Part shown: one piece after another, positions 1 through 6,596 of the stretch
Numbering within the stretch: position 1 is the stretch's first letter
Layout: each line of letters starts with the position of its first letter
Assembly: GCA_012838345.1 (NCBI GenBank)
Contig: DUPK01000006.1
Location: forward strand, 34,601 to 98,600
Source: Clostridiales bacterium
GTDB lineage: Bacteria; Bacillota; Clostridia; Oscillospirales; Oscillospiraceae
Length of the DNA stretch: 64,000 bases
Direction of reading: 5' to 3'
The notes under the pieces: generated by a model
Seen by the model: only the letters and a program-made list of their open reading frames with translations
Told to the model about the DNA's origin: nothing
Databases searched by the model: none
Translations under genes and position numbers: made by a program

Positions 1-270
1 AGGAACGTGTTCTATCACCTGCGCTCGGGCAAGGTAATCGAATGTACCGAGCCTTTTGCCTCAGCCTGCGACAAGCTGATGAAGTTTGGCTGCTTTTTCA
101 AGCCGCACCGCTCATATTTGGTCAATATGGAGTATGTGGACACCATTGAAAACCACCAGATGAGGCTGCGCACGCTCTCCTCCATACCCATTGCACAGGG
201 CAGGGTTAAGGAGTTAAAGCAGCAGTACTTAAAGTACCAGATGGGAGAATTAATGGAGGTAGCGCTTTAA
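1..270 (+). CDS. LytTR-family response regulator, C-terminal part (5' end outside window)
   Basis: The frame is open from the first base, so this is the 3' end of a longer gene. The visible ~89 residues form a LytTR DNA-binding domain: a region reading FYHLRSGKVIE, then FFKPHRSYLVNMEYV, the usual LytTR core in which the regulator contacts promoter repeats. Family members normally carry an N-terminal receiver domain, which would lie to the left of the window. The stop codon directly abuts the ATG of an AgrC-like kinase, so the two are very probably a co-transcribed two-component pair of the Agr/ComE type, often used for peptide sensing. A GGAGG at 256-260 inside this gene serves as the kinase ribosome site. 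Target genes cannot be seen here. Confidence 0.88.
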   Translation, partial: RNVFYHLRSGKVIECTEPFASACDKLMKFGCFFKPHRSYLVNMEYVDTIENHQMRLRTLSSIPIAQGRVKELKQQYLKYQMGELMEVAL

Positions 271-1542
271 ATGCTTGTAACGGTGACGGGGCTAATACGG
301 TTTGGATTTTCCCTGATTTTTGGCGTTGCGGTGTCCGCCCTATTTGCCGGAATAGATACGACGCGGAAAAATAATCTGAGCCTTGGTATAATCTGTGCAA
401 TTTTTCTTTTGGTGCAGGCCCTCTGCTGGTGGCTATTCGGTATTGAGCTGACATCAAAGCTCTATCCTGTGATTACCCACCTGCCGCTTGTTTTTATTTT
501 CGTCCTATACTATAAAAGAAGCTGGCTTATATCCGCCGTAAGCATTCTTTTAGCCTATCTCTGCTGCCAGGCGCCGCGCTGGGTGGGCTTCCTCATGGCA
601 GGAGCGCTGCGCAGCGATTTGGCGGACCACGTCGTTTATATTGCGGCCGTATTTCTTTTCTATTTTCTCCTTAAAAAATATGTGGCCGTATCCGTCCGGC
701 AGCTTATGGAGAAATCGCGCGGAACCTGCCTGCTGCTGGGCGGGGTGCCGTTTTTCTACTACATATTCGATTATGTTACCACCATCTACACCGACGTCCT
801 TTACAGGGGCACGAGATGGGCGGTACAGTTCATGCCCTCGATAGTCTCAATCTTCTATTTTGTGTTTATAATCCTCTACTACGCCCAGGCCCAAAAGCAA
901 TCCGGTCTCGAAAGGGAGCGGGATATGCTCGATGCGCAGTTCAGGATGGCGCGGACGGAGATTGAATCGCTCCGGCAGATGCAGCAGAATGCCGCGGCCT
1001 ATCGGCACGATATGCGCCACCATCTCGCCCTTTTGCAGGCCCTGGCGTCAAAGGGGCAAATAGAGGAGATAAAAGATTATCTGAGCACCGCACAGTCCGA
1101 CATCGACGCGATAACCCCCATACGCTTTTGCGAAAACGAGACCGTGAATCTGATTTTATCCTCTTTTTCCGCGAAAGCGAAGAATTTAGGAATTACGCTC
1201 ACGATTGATGCGATACTGCCCGACACACTTGCCATCAGCGACACCGAGCTCTGCTCACTTTTGTCAAACGCCCTGGAAAACGCGGTGCAGGCCGCAAAAG
1301 ACATACCCAAAATCGAAAAACGCATAGTCCGCCTGCGCCTGTTTTCCAAGAACAACAAGCTGTGCATTGACATTCGAAACATCTGCCAGACGGAGCCAAG
1401 GTTCCACGACGGCCTTCCGATTTCAAAAGGGGAGGGCCACGGCTTTGGGACAAAGAGCATGGCGTACATCGTCGAAAAGCACGGCGGCGTATACAGGTTT
1501 TCGGTTCAGGACGGCTTCTTTATTTTCCAGGCAAGCGTATAG
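271..1542 (+). CDS. AgrC/ComD-type sensor histidine kinase (GHKL ATPase)
   Basis: 423 residues. The first ~205 residues contain six or so hydrophobic segments, as in AgrC-like receptors. A coiled linker (about 210-240) follows, then an H-box with YRHDMRHH (His246), an N-box with NALENAVQAAKD (about 333-344) and a glycine box GHGFGTKS (about 389-396). This is the type 10 histidine kinase layout that phosphorylates LytTR regulators. The ATG follows the upstream regulator stop without a gap and is served by GGAGG ten bases before it. No agrB- or agrD-like gene is visible downstream; if a signal peptide system exists it would lie left of the window. The ligand is unknown. Confidence 0.88.
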   Translation: MLVTVTGLIRFGFSLIFGVAVSALFAGIDTTRKNNLSLGIICAIFLLVQALCWWLFGIELTSKLYPVITHLPLVFIFVLYYKRSWLISAVSILLAYLCCQAPRWVGFLMAGALRSDLADHVVYIAAVFLFYFLLKKYVAVSVRQLMEKSRGTCLLLGGVPFFYYIFDYVTTIYTDVLYRGTRWAVQFMPSIVSIFYFVFIILYYAQAQKQSGLERERDMLDAQFRMARTEIESLRQMQQNAAAYRHDMRHHLALLQALASKGQIEEIKDYLSTAQSDIDAITPIRFCENETVNLILSSFSAKAKNLGITLTIDAILPDTLAISDTELCSLLSNALENAVQAAKDIPKIEKRIVRLRLFSKNNKLCIDIRNICQTEPRFHDGLPISKGEGHGFGTKSMAYIVEKHGGVYRFSVQDGFFIFQASV

Positions 1543-1710
1543 CGGCTTTATATGATAGTGTGCCGTGCGCAAGCGGACTGAAACGCTATCTGCCGGATGA
1601 GCGCGCGACGATATATGCGCCGGGGCGTTTTCCTGCATAGAAGTCCATGTCTTCCTTGCCAAACTAAATAAAAAACGGCCCCATTCCCAAAAGGGAAAAA
1701 GGCCGGAAAA

Positions 1711-1753
1711 GCAAAAACGGCCGACGGTAAGCTCAGCGCCGGCCGTTCTTTGC
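1711..1753 (+). terminator. Probable terminator of the LytTR/kinase operon
   Basis: An inverted repeat with arms GCAAAAACGGCCG (1711-1723) and CGGCCGTTCTTTGC (1740-1753) lies downstream of the kinase stop. The arms pair over about 12 bp and the right arm carries a T-rich stretch. A weaker GGCC...GGCC repeat just upstream (1677-1704) may add to it. Confidence 0.55.
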
Positions 1754-1770
1754 GTGCGGATATATAAACA

Positions 1771-1811
1771 ACCCCCGCTTTCAGCCGCTTTGCGCGGCTA
1801 AGAGCGGGGGT
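1771..1811 (-). terminator. Rho-independent terminator of the M23 gene
   Basis: The stem ACCCCCGCT (1771-1779) pairs with AGCGGGGGT (1803-1811), and AGCCGC (1783-1788) with GCGGCT (1794-1799) inside it. It lies 15 bases past the stop of the minus-strand M23 gene. The minus strand continues TGTTTATATA, and the plus strand TAATTATTC, so it may work for both converging units. Confidence 0.75.
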
Positions 1812-1826
1812 AATTATTCTCTAATT

Positions 1827-3218
1827 TTATCTCGGCGGCAGGTAGTCCAAGGGGTCGACACGCTCGACGCCCCACCTGTGAATCTCAAAGTGGAGGTGTA
1901 CGCCGTCCGAAAGCCCGGTGTCTCCCGCTGCGGCGATTATATCGCCCTGGGCAACCTTATCCCCGTACGAGACATAAAGCTCCGTGCAGTGGGCATAGGC
2001 AGTAATATCGCCGTTGTCGTGCAGTATCTCCACCAGATTGCCGTACTCGCCGTAATAGCCCGAGGTGATGACGATCCCGCCGTCCGCTGCGTATATGGGG
2101 GCCATGTAGGGCACTCCAATATCAAGTCCACGGTGGTAGCTTGAACCGATGCCAATATCGCGGTAGCCGAATCCAGAGGTGATAACGCCGTCGGTCGGCC
2201 AGATGTAATAGCCCTTGGAGGCGTGGCGCGGAAGGGTGCCGACTGCGATTACCGCCGTTACGGGCTCCTCAAGCACGTCAGTTTCGCTCACGACGCTGTC
2301 AATCTCGTTTCCGGACAGGAGGGTCAGGCGCTCGACAACCTTTATCTGACCGTTTGCGCCTTCATTTAGCACCTTGTACTCGCCCTCATACATGGTGTCG
2401 TCGCTTATGTACTGAACGGGGTAGGCGAGGGGGGCCGTGTACTCCACTTCCTCGACGGTTTTTATGTTAAGAATATACTTCCCGTCGCTGTTCTTGGTGT
2501 TGAGAATCTGTCTCATCTCCGCAAGGCCGTGGAGCGAGCCCTTGGGGACGAACACCTGCTTTATCGCGGTGGACTCGGCAAAGCTGGCCGAAAGCGCGGT
2601 GGGAGACATGTTGCGCTCCAGGATGGAGGCGAGCAAATCTTCAATATCCTTGCGGTTTTCCGTACCGCCTATATACTCGCCGTTAACCGTAAGCACATAG
2701 AGCTGCTCGATGCAATCCAAATGCTCAAGTATGGCGTTTGAAAGCTCAATCGTGTCGAGGTTTTTGGCGGTTACGCCCCGCCTGTAGGAGATGCCCTCCG
2801 AAATGCAGTATTTATAGCCGAGGATTTCGGAGGCCTTTGCCTCTGCGGCTTTCAGAGCTTCTCTGACTATTTCGGGGGACTCGACAACGCCGACGAGCTC
2901 GCCGTTGAAGATAACCGAAGTGGTCGGGTTAATGCCCGCCGCTATAAAAAGAGCGGACAGGGCAAACAGAAGTACGACGCAAGCAAATCTATATTGCAAA
3001 AGTAACTTTGGTTTGACCTTAAAATTCTTAAGTTTTTCAAGGCTCAGCTTTAGCTTAGTAAACTTCGGATTTTTAAGTTTAAAAAGGCTAAATTTTTTAT
3101 TTTTCGGCTTTTTATAGCTTATAAGTTTTATATTACTGAGCTTTCTTGAAAGGGTTCTTTTTCGCTGGGGCACTTTCCCGGGACTTCCGTTAAGTCCGTC
3201 TTGCGATTTAGTGTCCAT
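1827..3218 (-). CDS. G5-domain, M23-family (LytM) cell-wall endopeptidase, membrane anchored
   Basis: 463 residues. An unusually basic N-terminal ~75 residues (many Lys in KxKL/KNxK runs) precede one transmembrane helix (about 76-95), so the Lys-rich part should be cytoplasmic. The extracellular part has a domain ending in a G5 region (about 270-335, containing EYTAPLAYPV and VTAVIAVGT) and a C-terminal M23 peptidase. The zinc-binding signature is intact: HRGLD near residue 365 and HLHF near 444. M23 enzymes cut peptidoglycan cross-links, and this G5-M23 layout is common in spore-forming Clostridia. The gene stands alone, with its own promoter and terminator. A role in cell-wall remodelling or sporulation is inferred. 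Confidence 0.85.
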   Translation of the reverse strand: MDTKSQDGLNGSPGKVPQRKRTLSRKLSNIKLISYKKPKNKKFSLFKLKNPKFTKLKLSLEKLKNFKVKPKLLLQYRFACVVLLFALSALFIAAGINPTTSVIFNGELVGVVESPEIVREALKAAEAKASEILGYKYCISEGISYRRGVTAKNLDTIELSNAILEHLDCIEQLYVLTVNGEYIGGTENRKDIEDLLASILERNMSPTALSASFAESTAIKQVFVPKGSLHGLAEMRQILNTKNSDGKYILNIKTVEEVEYTAPLAYPVQYISDDTMYEGEYKVLNEGANGQIKVVERLTLLSGNEIDSVVSETDVLEEPVTAVIAVGTLPRHASKGYYIWPTDGVITSGFGYRDIGIGSSYHRGLDIGVPYMAPIYAADGGIVITSGYYGEYGNLVEILHDNGDITAYAHCTELYVSYGDKVAQGDIIAAAGDTGLSDGVHLHFEIHRWGVERVDPLDYLPPR

Positions 3219-3328
3219 ATCGAAGTTTCTCCCTTCTGGAAGCTGCCGGATGGAAAATCCTGCAAAAAAATTTCAAATGAAAGAGTCCGAACTGGGGCCT
3301 GCGGCTCCATCCGAACTTTGTGAACAAA

Positions 3329-3357
3329 ACAATACATCAAAAATTGGCTTACGTCAA
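3329..3357 (-). promoter_or_regulatory. Sigma-A-type promoter of the M23 gene
   Basis: On the minus strand TTGACG (3352-3357) is followed after 17 bases by TATTGT (3329-3334), about 110 bases before the M23 start codon. The match is 5/6 and 4/6 to consensus with ideal spacing. Confidence 0.55.
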
Positions 3358-3576
3358 GCAAAATGACGGTTTAGTAACAGTTTTTTTACAAACTGGACAT
3401 AATTTTTTGCAACTTCGGGCTGTATAAAATTTCAAATAATCAGGCAAATAATTACAATTATACGCGATATAAACACTTTTTATTGATTCCAGCAACTTAC
3501 ATTTAACACTGGTATGCCAATATCTTGTGCGGAAATTTATTCCTTTATACAGCTTATTGTTCTTTCAACGGGCGCC

Positions 3577-3608
3577 GGCATAATTTGGGAGAGGGACAAA
3601 TATACTTG
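3577..3608 (+). promoter_or_regulatory. Possible sigma-E-like promoter upstream of yabP
   Basis: The gap 3219-3633 is AT-rich and holds no gene. Upstream of yabP, GGCATAAT (3577-3584) resembles a sigma-E -35 element and TATACTTG (3601-3608) a weak -10. The 16-base spacing is longer than usual. The call rests on these loose matches plus the sigma-E control known for yabP in Bacillus. Apart from the minus-strand promoter listed separately, nothing else was recognised in this gap. Confidence 0.25.
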
Positions 3609-3633
3609 TACAAATCTCATGGAAAGGGTGTAT

Positions 3634-3924
3634 ATGATGGCATACGAAGAAAAATATAAAAAAACCGAGCAGCCCCACAACCTGATCCTCGAGGGCAGAC
3701 GCAGGCTGTCCGTATCCGGTGTTGAGGATGTGGAGAGCTTTGATGAGCGCGAGGTTGTCCTGTCGACGTTCAGCGGCATGCTCATAGTCAAGGGGGAGGA
3801 TCTGCAAATCGAAAAGCTCAGCCTTGACGGAGGGGAGCTTGTTTTGGAAGGCGAGGTCGAATCCATGACTTACGAGGCTAGGCAGCGGGAGAAGGGTGGC
3901 TTCTGGGCACGGCTGTTTAAGTAG
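3634..3924 (+). CDS. yabP: Sporulation protein YabP
   Basis: 96 residues, the normal size for YabP. Characteristic segments are the N-terminal PHNLILEGRRRLSVSGVEDVESFDE, followed by STFSGMLIVKGEDL and the closing LEGEV motif. In Bacillus subtilis YabP is a mother-cell protein needed for efficient sporulation. The open frame extends upstream, but the ATG at 3634 is preferred because it gives the family N-terminus and has a purine-rich GAAAGGG four bases before it. yabQ follows after 17 bases, the conserved yabP-yabQ-divIC order. Confidence 0.92.
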   Translation: MMAYEEKYKKTEQPHNLILEGRRRLSVSGVEDVESFDEREVVLSTFSGMLIVKGEDLQIEKLSLDGGELVLEGEVESMTYEARQREKGGFWARLFK

Positions 3925-3941
3925 TAAGCAGTGATTAAAAT

Positions 3942-4562
3942 ATGGATATTTCTCCGTCCTACCAGCTTATTGAAGCCGCCCTTTCGGTCGGTCTCGGCTT
4001 TGCACTGGGGATAGTCTACGACCTTTTTCGGATAGCGCGGCGGCGCCTTAATGCCCTGCACCTGACCGCGCTTTTTGACGCACTGTACTGGGTGCTTGCC
4101 GCCGCCTGCCTTTTTTTCTTCGGTGCCGGGGCTTCGCAACGGGGATTTCGCCTTTTTATGTTCGCCTTCGCCTTTTTGGGGGGCGCCTTCTACTTTCTCA
4201 CTTTGAGCGCTCCCGCGATGTGGCTGCTTGAGAAGTTCGCGGACTTAATACAGTTTATGTTCAGATGCCTGTGCCTTCCCTTTGTGATTTCCGTGAAATT
4301 TATTAATTTTTTTAAGGAAACATTAAAAAGGGTATTTAAATATTTGAAAAAATGGTTTAGAATAAGTACCAAGAGATTTATACCCTCTGGACGTTTTGAT
4401 GCACGGTCTCGCTATACAAAGGAGGAGCGCTTTGAAAACGAAGAAGGCAAGTATTATTACGAAGCTGGTCGTACTCACCGCAATAGGCTACGCGGTGGTG
4501 ACGCTGATTTCGCTCAGCGCGAAAATCGAAGCAGCCGAATCGGCAAAACAGGCGCTAATTAA
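3942..4562 (+). CDS. yabQ: Spore cortex biosynthesis protein YabQ
   Basis: 206 residues. The N-terminal two thirds hold about four hydrophobic helices, starting with a segment containing GLGFALGIVYDLFRIARRR, typical of YabQ. In Bacillus YabQ is a membrane protein needed for spore cortex formation. The hydrophilic, basic C-terminal tail (after about residue 130) is encoded by DNA that also contains the start of divIC in another frame; the two genes overlap by about 130 bases, more than is usual, so the tail is probably poorly constrained. It lies directly behind yabP. Confidence 0.88.
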   Translation: MDISPSYQLIEAALSVGLGFALGIVYDLFRIARRRLNALHLTALFDALYWVLAAACLFFFGAGASQRGFRLFMFAFAFLGGAFYFLTLSAPAMWLLEKFADLIQFMFRCLCLPFVISVKFINFFKETLKRVFKYLKKWFRISTKRFIPSGRFDARSRYTKEERFENEEGKYYYEAGRTHRNRLRGGDADFAQRENRSSRIGKTGAN

Positions 4563-4710
4563 AGAAGTGGCGGAAAAGAAAGAGCAAAACGCCGCGCTTG
4601 AGCACAGTATCGAGCACAGCGACGAGATTGAGACAATCAAAGAGGTCGCCCGCACGAAACTGGGCCTTGCAATGCCCGGCGAGATTATTTTCTACGACGT
4701 AAGCAACTGA
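4432..4710 (+). CDS. divIC: Septum formation initiator DivIC/FtsB family
   Basis: About 92 residues: a short basic N-terminus, one transmembrane helix (about residues 8-28), then a heptad-rich coiled coil (about 30-62) and a C-terminal region with VARTKLGLAMPGEI, the typical DivIC/FtsB end. The protein acts in the division septum as part of the FtsL-DivIC-DivIB complex. The TTG at 4432 is preferred because AAAGGAGG (4418-4425) sits six bases upstream; an in-frame ATG at 4399 lacks such a site. It overlaps the end of yabQ and precedes yabR, the order seen in Bacillus. Confidence 0.85.
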   Translation: MKTKKASIITKLVVLTAIGYAVVTLISLSAKIEAAESAKQALIKEVAEKKEQNAALEHSIEHSDEIETIKEVARTKLGLAMPGEIIFYDVSN

Positions 4711-4754
4711 AAAACATACAAAGGGTTATACTTAAGGGAGGAAGTTTATTCTAT

Positions 4755-5216
4755 ATGGATTTGGAAGTGGGGGCTATTCTGGAAGGCAAGGTCACCGGAA
4801 TAACAAAATTCGGGGCTTTCGTGACCTTTCCTTCAGGCAAGTCGGGTCTTGTGCACATATCCGAGATTGCCTACCCCTATGTGCAGAATGTAAGTGATCA
4901 CTTGGCTCAAGGGCAGACGGTCAAGGTAAAGGTGATTGGCATTGACGAAAACGGCAGGATAAACCTGTCCATAAAAAAAGCCAATGAGCAGCCAAGACCT
5001 GAACTGCGCGCCTCTCAGTCGCCGGTAAGAAGTCAGCACGCTGTGAAAGCGGCGCCTGTATTGGCGCCGGCGGCCCAGACAGAGGCCACAGCCCCTTCGC
5101 AAGAGGTCTCCTTTGAGGATAAGCTGAGAAGGTTCCTGCAGGATTCCGACAGCAAGATGGCCGGCACGAAGCTGTACTCTGACCGGAGGAGCGGCTCGCG
5201 CCGCCGCGGCAAATGA
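4755..5216 (+). CDS. yabR: S1 RNA-binding domain protein YabR
   Basis: 153 residues. Residues 1-72 are an S1 domain (VGAILEGKVTGITKFGAFV ... GLVHISEI ... VKVKVIGIDENGRINLSIKK), complete with the usual beta-barrel motifs. The rest is a low-complexity Ala/Pro linker and a basic C-terminus ending in SGSRRRGK. YabR proteins bind RNA; their exact job is not settled. A strong ribosome site (AAGGGAGGAAG) precedes the ATG. It is the last gene of the yabP-yabQ-divIC-yabR unit and is followed by a hairpin. The tilS-hpt-ftsH genes that often follow in Bacillus are not next here. Confidence 0.88.
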   Translation: MDLEVGAILEGKVTGITKFGAFVTFPSGKSGLVHISEIAYPYVQNVSDHLAQGQTVKVKVIGIDENGRINLSIKKANEQPRPELRASQSPVRSQHAVKAAPVLAPAAQTEATAPSQEVSFEDKLRRFLQDSDSKMAGTKLYSDRRSGSRRRGK

Positions 5217-5224
5217 CGAAGACC

Positions 5225-5256
5225 TAAGGGGCGCCATGAGCTTCATGGCGCCCTTA
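5225..5256 (+). terminator. Hairpin ending the yabPQ-divIC-yabR unit
   Basis: TAAGGGGCGCCATGA (5225-5239) pairs with TCATGGCGCCCTTA (5243-5256), about 14 bp with a three-base loop, nine bases past the yabR stop. It lacks a clear T run on the plus strand, so it could be a terminator or a 3'-end stabiliser. Confidence 0.6.
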
Positions 5257-5302
5257 ACTCTTGCCATATGGACCTGAGGTAAACCCTCCATCGTACAGGC
5301 AC

Positions 5303-5431
5303 AAAAAAAGTGCGGATCGTCCGAGCGATCCGCCAAAATGGGGTTGTGGGATAAAGATATGAACCGCCACTAGCTGCGGCGGATTGAAAGCGGCGCATGG
5401 CGCCCCCCTCAATGCCATTGGATAAGCTGTA
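5303..5431 (-). ncRNA. Candidate small structured RNA, about 125 nt, with own promoter and terminator
   Basis: The minus strand holds a complete transcription unit with no convincing reading frame. A near-consensus promoter (5437-5465) is followed by three hairpins. The first (5383-5413) pairs ATTGA.../...TCAAT around GGCGC/GCGCC. The second (5364-5382) pairs CCGCCGC with GTGGCGG around AGCTA. The third is an intrinsic terminator, GCGGATCG/CGATCCGC (5312-5333), followed by seven Ts (5303-5309). Between hairpins two and three lies an unpaired C-rich stretch with AUCCC and ACCCC. Such C-rich loops in Gram-positive small RNAs pair with Shine-Dalgarno sequences; that role here is an inference. 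An ATG inside would read straight through the terminator, so a coding role is unlikely. No known RNA family was recognised. Confidence 0.6.
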
Positions 5432-5436
5432 ACTAA

Positions 5437-5465
5437 AATATACAGCAATTACCATAAAATGTAAA
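5437..5465 (-). promoter_or_regulatory. Sigma-A promoter for the candidate small RNA
   Basis: Minus strand TTTACA (5460-5465), 17-base spacer, TATATT (5437-5442): five of six matches in each hexamer. No minus-strand gene follows before the terminator at 5303, which is why a non-coding transcript is proposed. Confidence 0.65.
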
Positions 5466-5531
5466 TAGCGAAAGACAACGAAAGAGAACTAGTTTTGTCG
5501 ATTGAATTCTATTTTAAAGGCGGTCAAGGAT

Positions 5532-6374
5532 ATGCGCGAAGTAAGTTTTGAGACCATAGCTGAGACGGTCGCAAGGCTCTGCGTCAGAGCCAACACCATC
5601 CTCTCTCCGGATATTGGCATCATGCTTGAATCCTGCTGGGAGACCGAGACCTCCGAGGCGGGGGCGGGCGCCCTGCAGGACATTGTTGAGAATTTCAAGT
5701 ATGCGGCGAAGGCCGGCGTACCCATCTGTCAGGACACAGGGATGGCGGTGGTTTTTGCCGAGATAGGGCAGGAGGTCTATATAAGGGGCGGGCTGTTCTC
5801 GGAGGCCGTGAACGAGGGAGTACGCCGCGGCTATGTGGACGGGCTGCTTCGACTTTCGGTGGTCAAAGATCCCCTGCGCCGTGAGAATACTGGTGACAAT
5901 ACCCCTGCAGTTTTGCATTTAAGCCTCGTTGAGGGCGACCGCATTCGTCTGACCGTTGCACCAAAGGGCTTCGGCAGCGAGAACATGAGCGCAATGAGAA
6001 TGTTCCTCCCCTCCTCGACGAAGGAGGAGATAATTGATTTCATAACCGAAACTGCGGCTAAGGCAGGCTCCAACCCCTGTCCGCCGATGATTCTGGGCGT
6101 GGGGCTCGGCGGCACGATAGAGCAGGCGGCGCTGATTGCAAAGAGGGCCATACTGCGCCCCGTGGACGAGCGCCACCCCGACCCCTTTTACGCGGAGATG
6201 GAGAAAAAGGCCCTGGAAAAAATCAACAGTCTCGGAATAGGGCCGCAGGGCTACGGCGGAAAGTGTACGGCGCTCGCGGTCAACATAGAGTTTGCGCCCA
6301 CCCATATAGCGGGGCTGCCCTGCGTTGTGAACATGGGTTGCCACGTCACAAGGCACGCAAGCGCTGTAATATAG
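5532..6374 (+). CDS. Class I (Fe-S) fumarate hydratase/tartrate dehydratase, alpha subunit
   Basis: 280 residues from the ATG at 5532; the upstream TTG at 5502 is less likely since the family start is near MREVSFETIAETVARL. It matches the alpha (N-terminal) part of two-subunit Fe-S fumarases: VPICQDTGMAVVF, then PKGFGSENMSAMRMF, NPCPPMILGVGLGGT and GYGGKCTALAVNIE. The three Cys in these motifs are the likely [4Fe-4S] ligands. The enzyme would interconvert fumarate and malate (or handle a related hydroxy acid). The matching beta subunit, normally the next gene, is not present downstream; an amino-acid transporter follows instead. The beta subunit may lie elsewhere. Conservation of all motifs argues against decay. 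Confidence 0.88.
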   Translation: MREVSFETIAETVARLCVRANTILSPDIGIMLESCWETETSEAGAGALQDIVENFKYAAKAGVPICQDTGMAVVFAEIGQEVYIRGGLFSEAVNEGVRRGYVDGLLRLSVVKDPLRRENTGDNTPAVLHLSLVEGDRIRLTVAPKGFGSENMSAMRMFLPSSTKEEIIDFITETAAKAGSNPCPPMILGVGLGGTIEQAALIAKRAILRPVDERHPDPFYAEMEKKALEKINSLGIGPQGYGGKCTALAVNIEFAPTHIAGLPCVVNMGCHVTRHASAVI

Positions 6375-6423
6375 TTTTTGCGCCTTGCCGCATTCACCGG
6401 CGGACCCCCTTTGCACGGCCGGC

Positions 6424-6443
6424 TTAGCACGATAAAGCGCTAA
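6424..6443 (+). promoter_or_regulatory. Operator-like inverted repeat, distal site (TTAGC-N10-GCTAA)
   Basis: TTAGCAC (6424-6430) and GCGCTAA (6437-6443) form an inverted repeat upstream of the amino-acid transporter promoter. The same arrangement recurs 126 bases downstream (6550-6569). The regulator is not identified. Confidence 0.45.
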
Positions 6444-6502
6444 TTTGCATTGAATAATCAAAAAAATCATTCGCAAATCCGCCCGAATTGTCTGAAATGA
6501 TA

Positions 6503-6531
6503 TTGCTAAACCCGATAAAAAATGTTATTAT
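6503..6531 (+). promoter_or_regulatory. Promoter of the amino-acid ABC transporter operon
   Basis: TTGCTA (6503-6508), 17-base spacer, TATTAT (6526-6531). Transcription would start near 6538, about 60 bases before the binding-protein gene, placing the proximal operator-like repeat at about +12 to +32. Confidence 0.55.
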
Positions 6532-6549
6532 ATCTCCGACTGCGCCGTA

Positions 6550-6569
6550 TTAGCAAAGTAAAGCGCTAA
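6550..6569 (+). promoter_or_regulatory. Operator-like inverted repeat, proximal site (TTAGC-N10-GCTAA)
   Basis: TTAGC (6550-6554) and GCTAA (6565-6569), with the 11-mer TAAAGCGCTAA (6559-6569) shared exactly with the distal site. It lies just downstream of the predicted start site, where a repressor would block transcription. Confidence 0.45.
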
Positions 6570-6596
6570 AAAATGTAATAACAGGAGATTGATGAA

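Noticed and set aside
6424..6443. All occurrences of TAAAGCGCT in the window as one regulon
   Set aside because: Copies at about 260-269 and 25239-25250 lie inside genes, so the nine-mer alone is not specific; only the paired 20-bp arrangement is kept.
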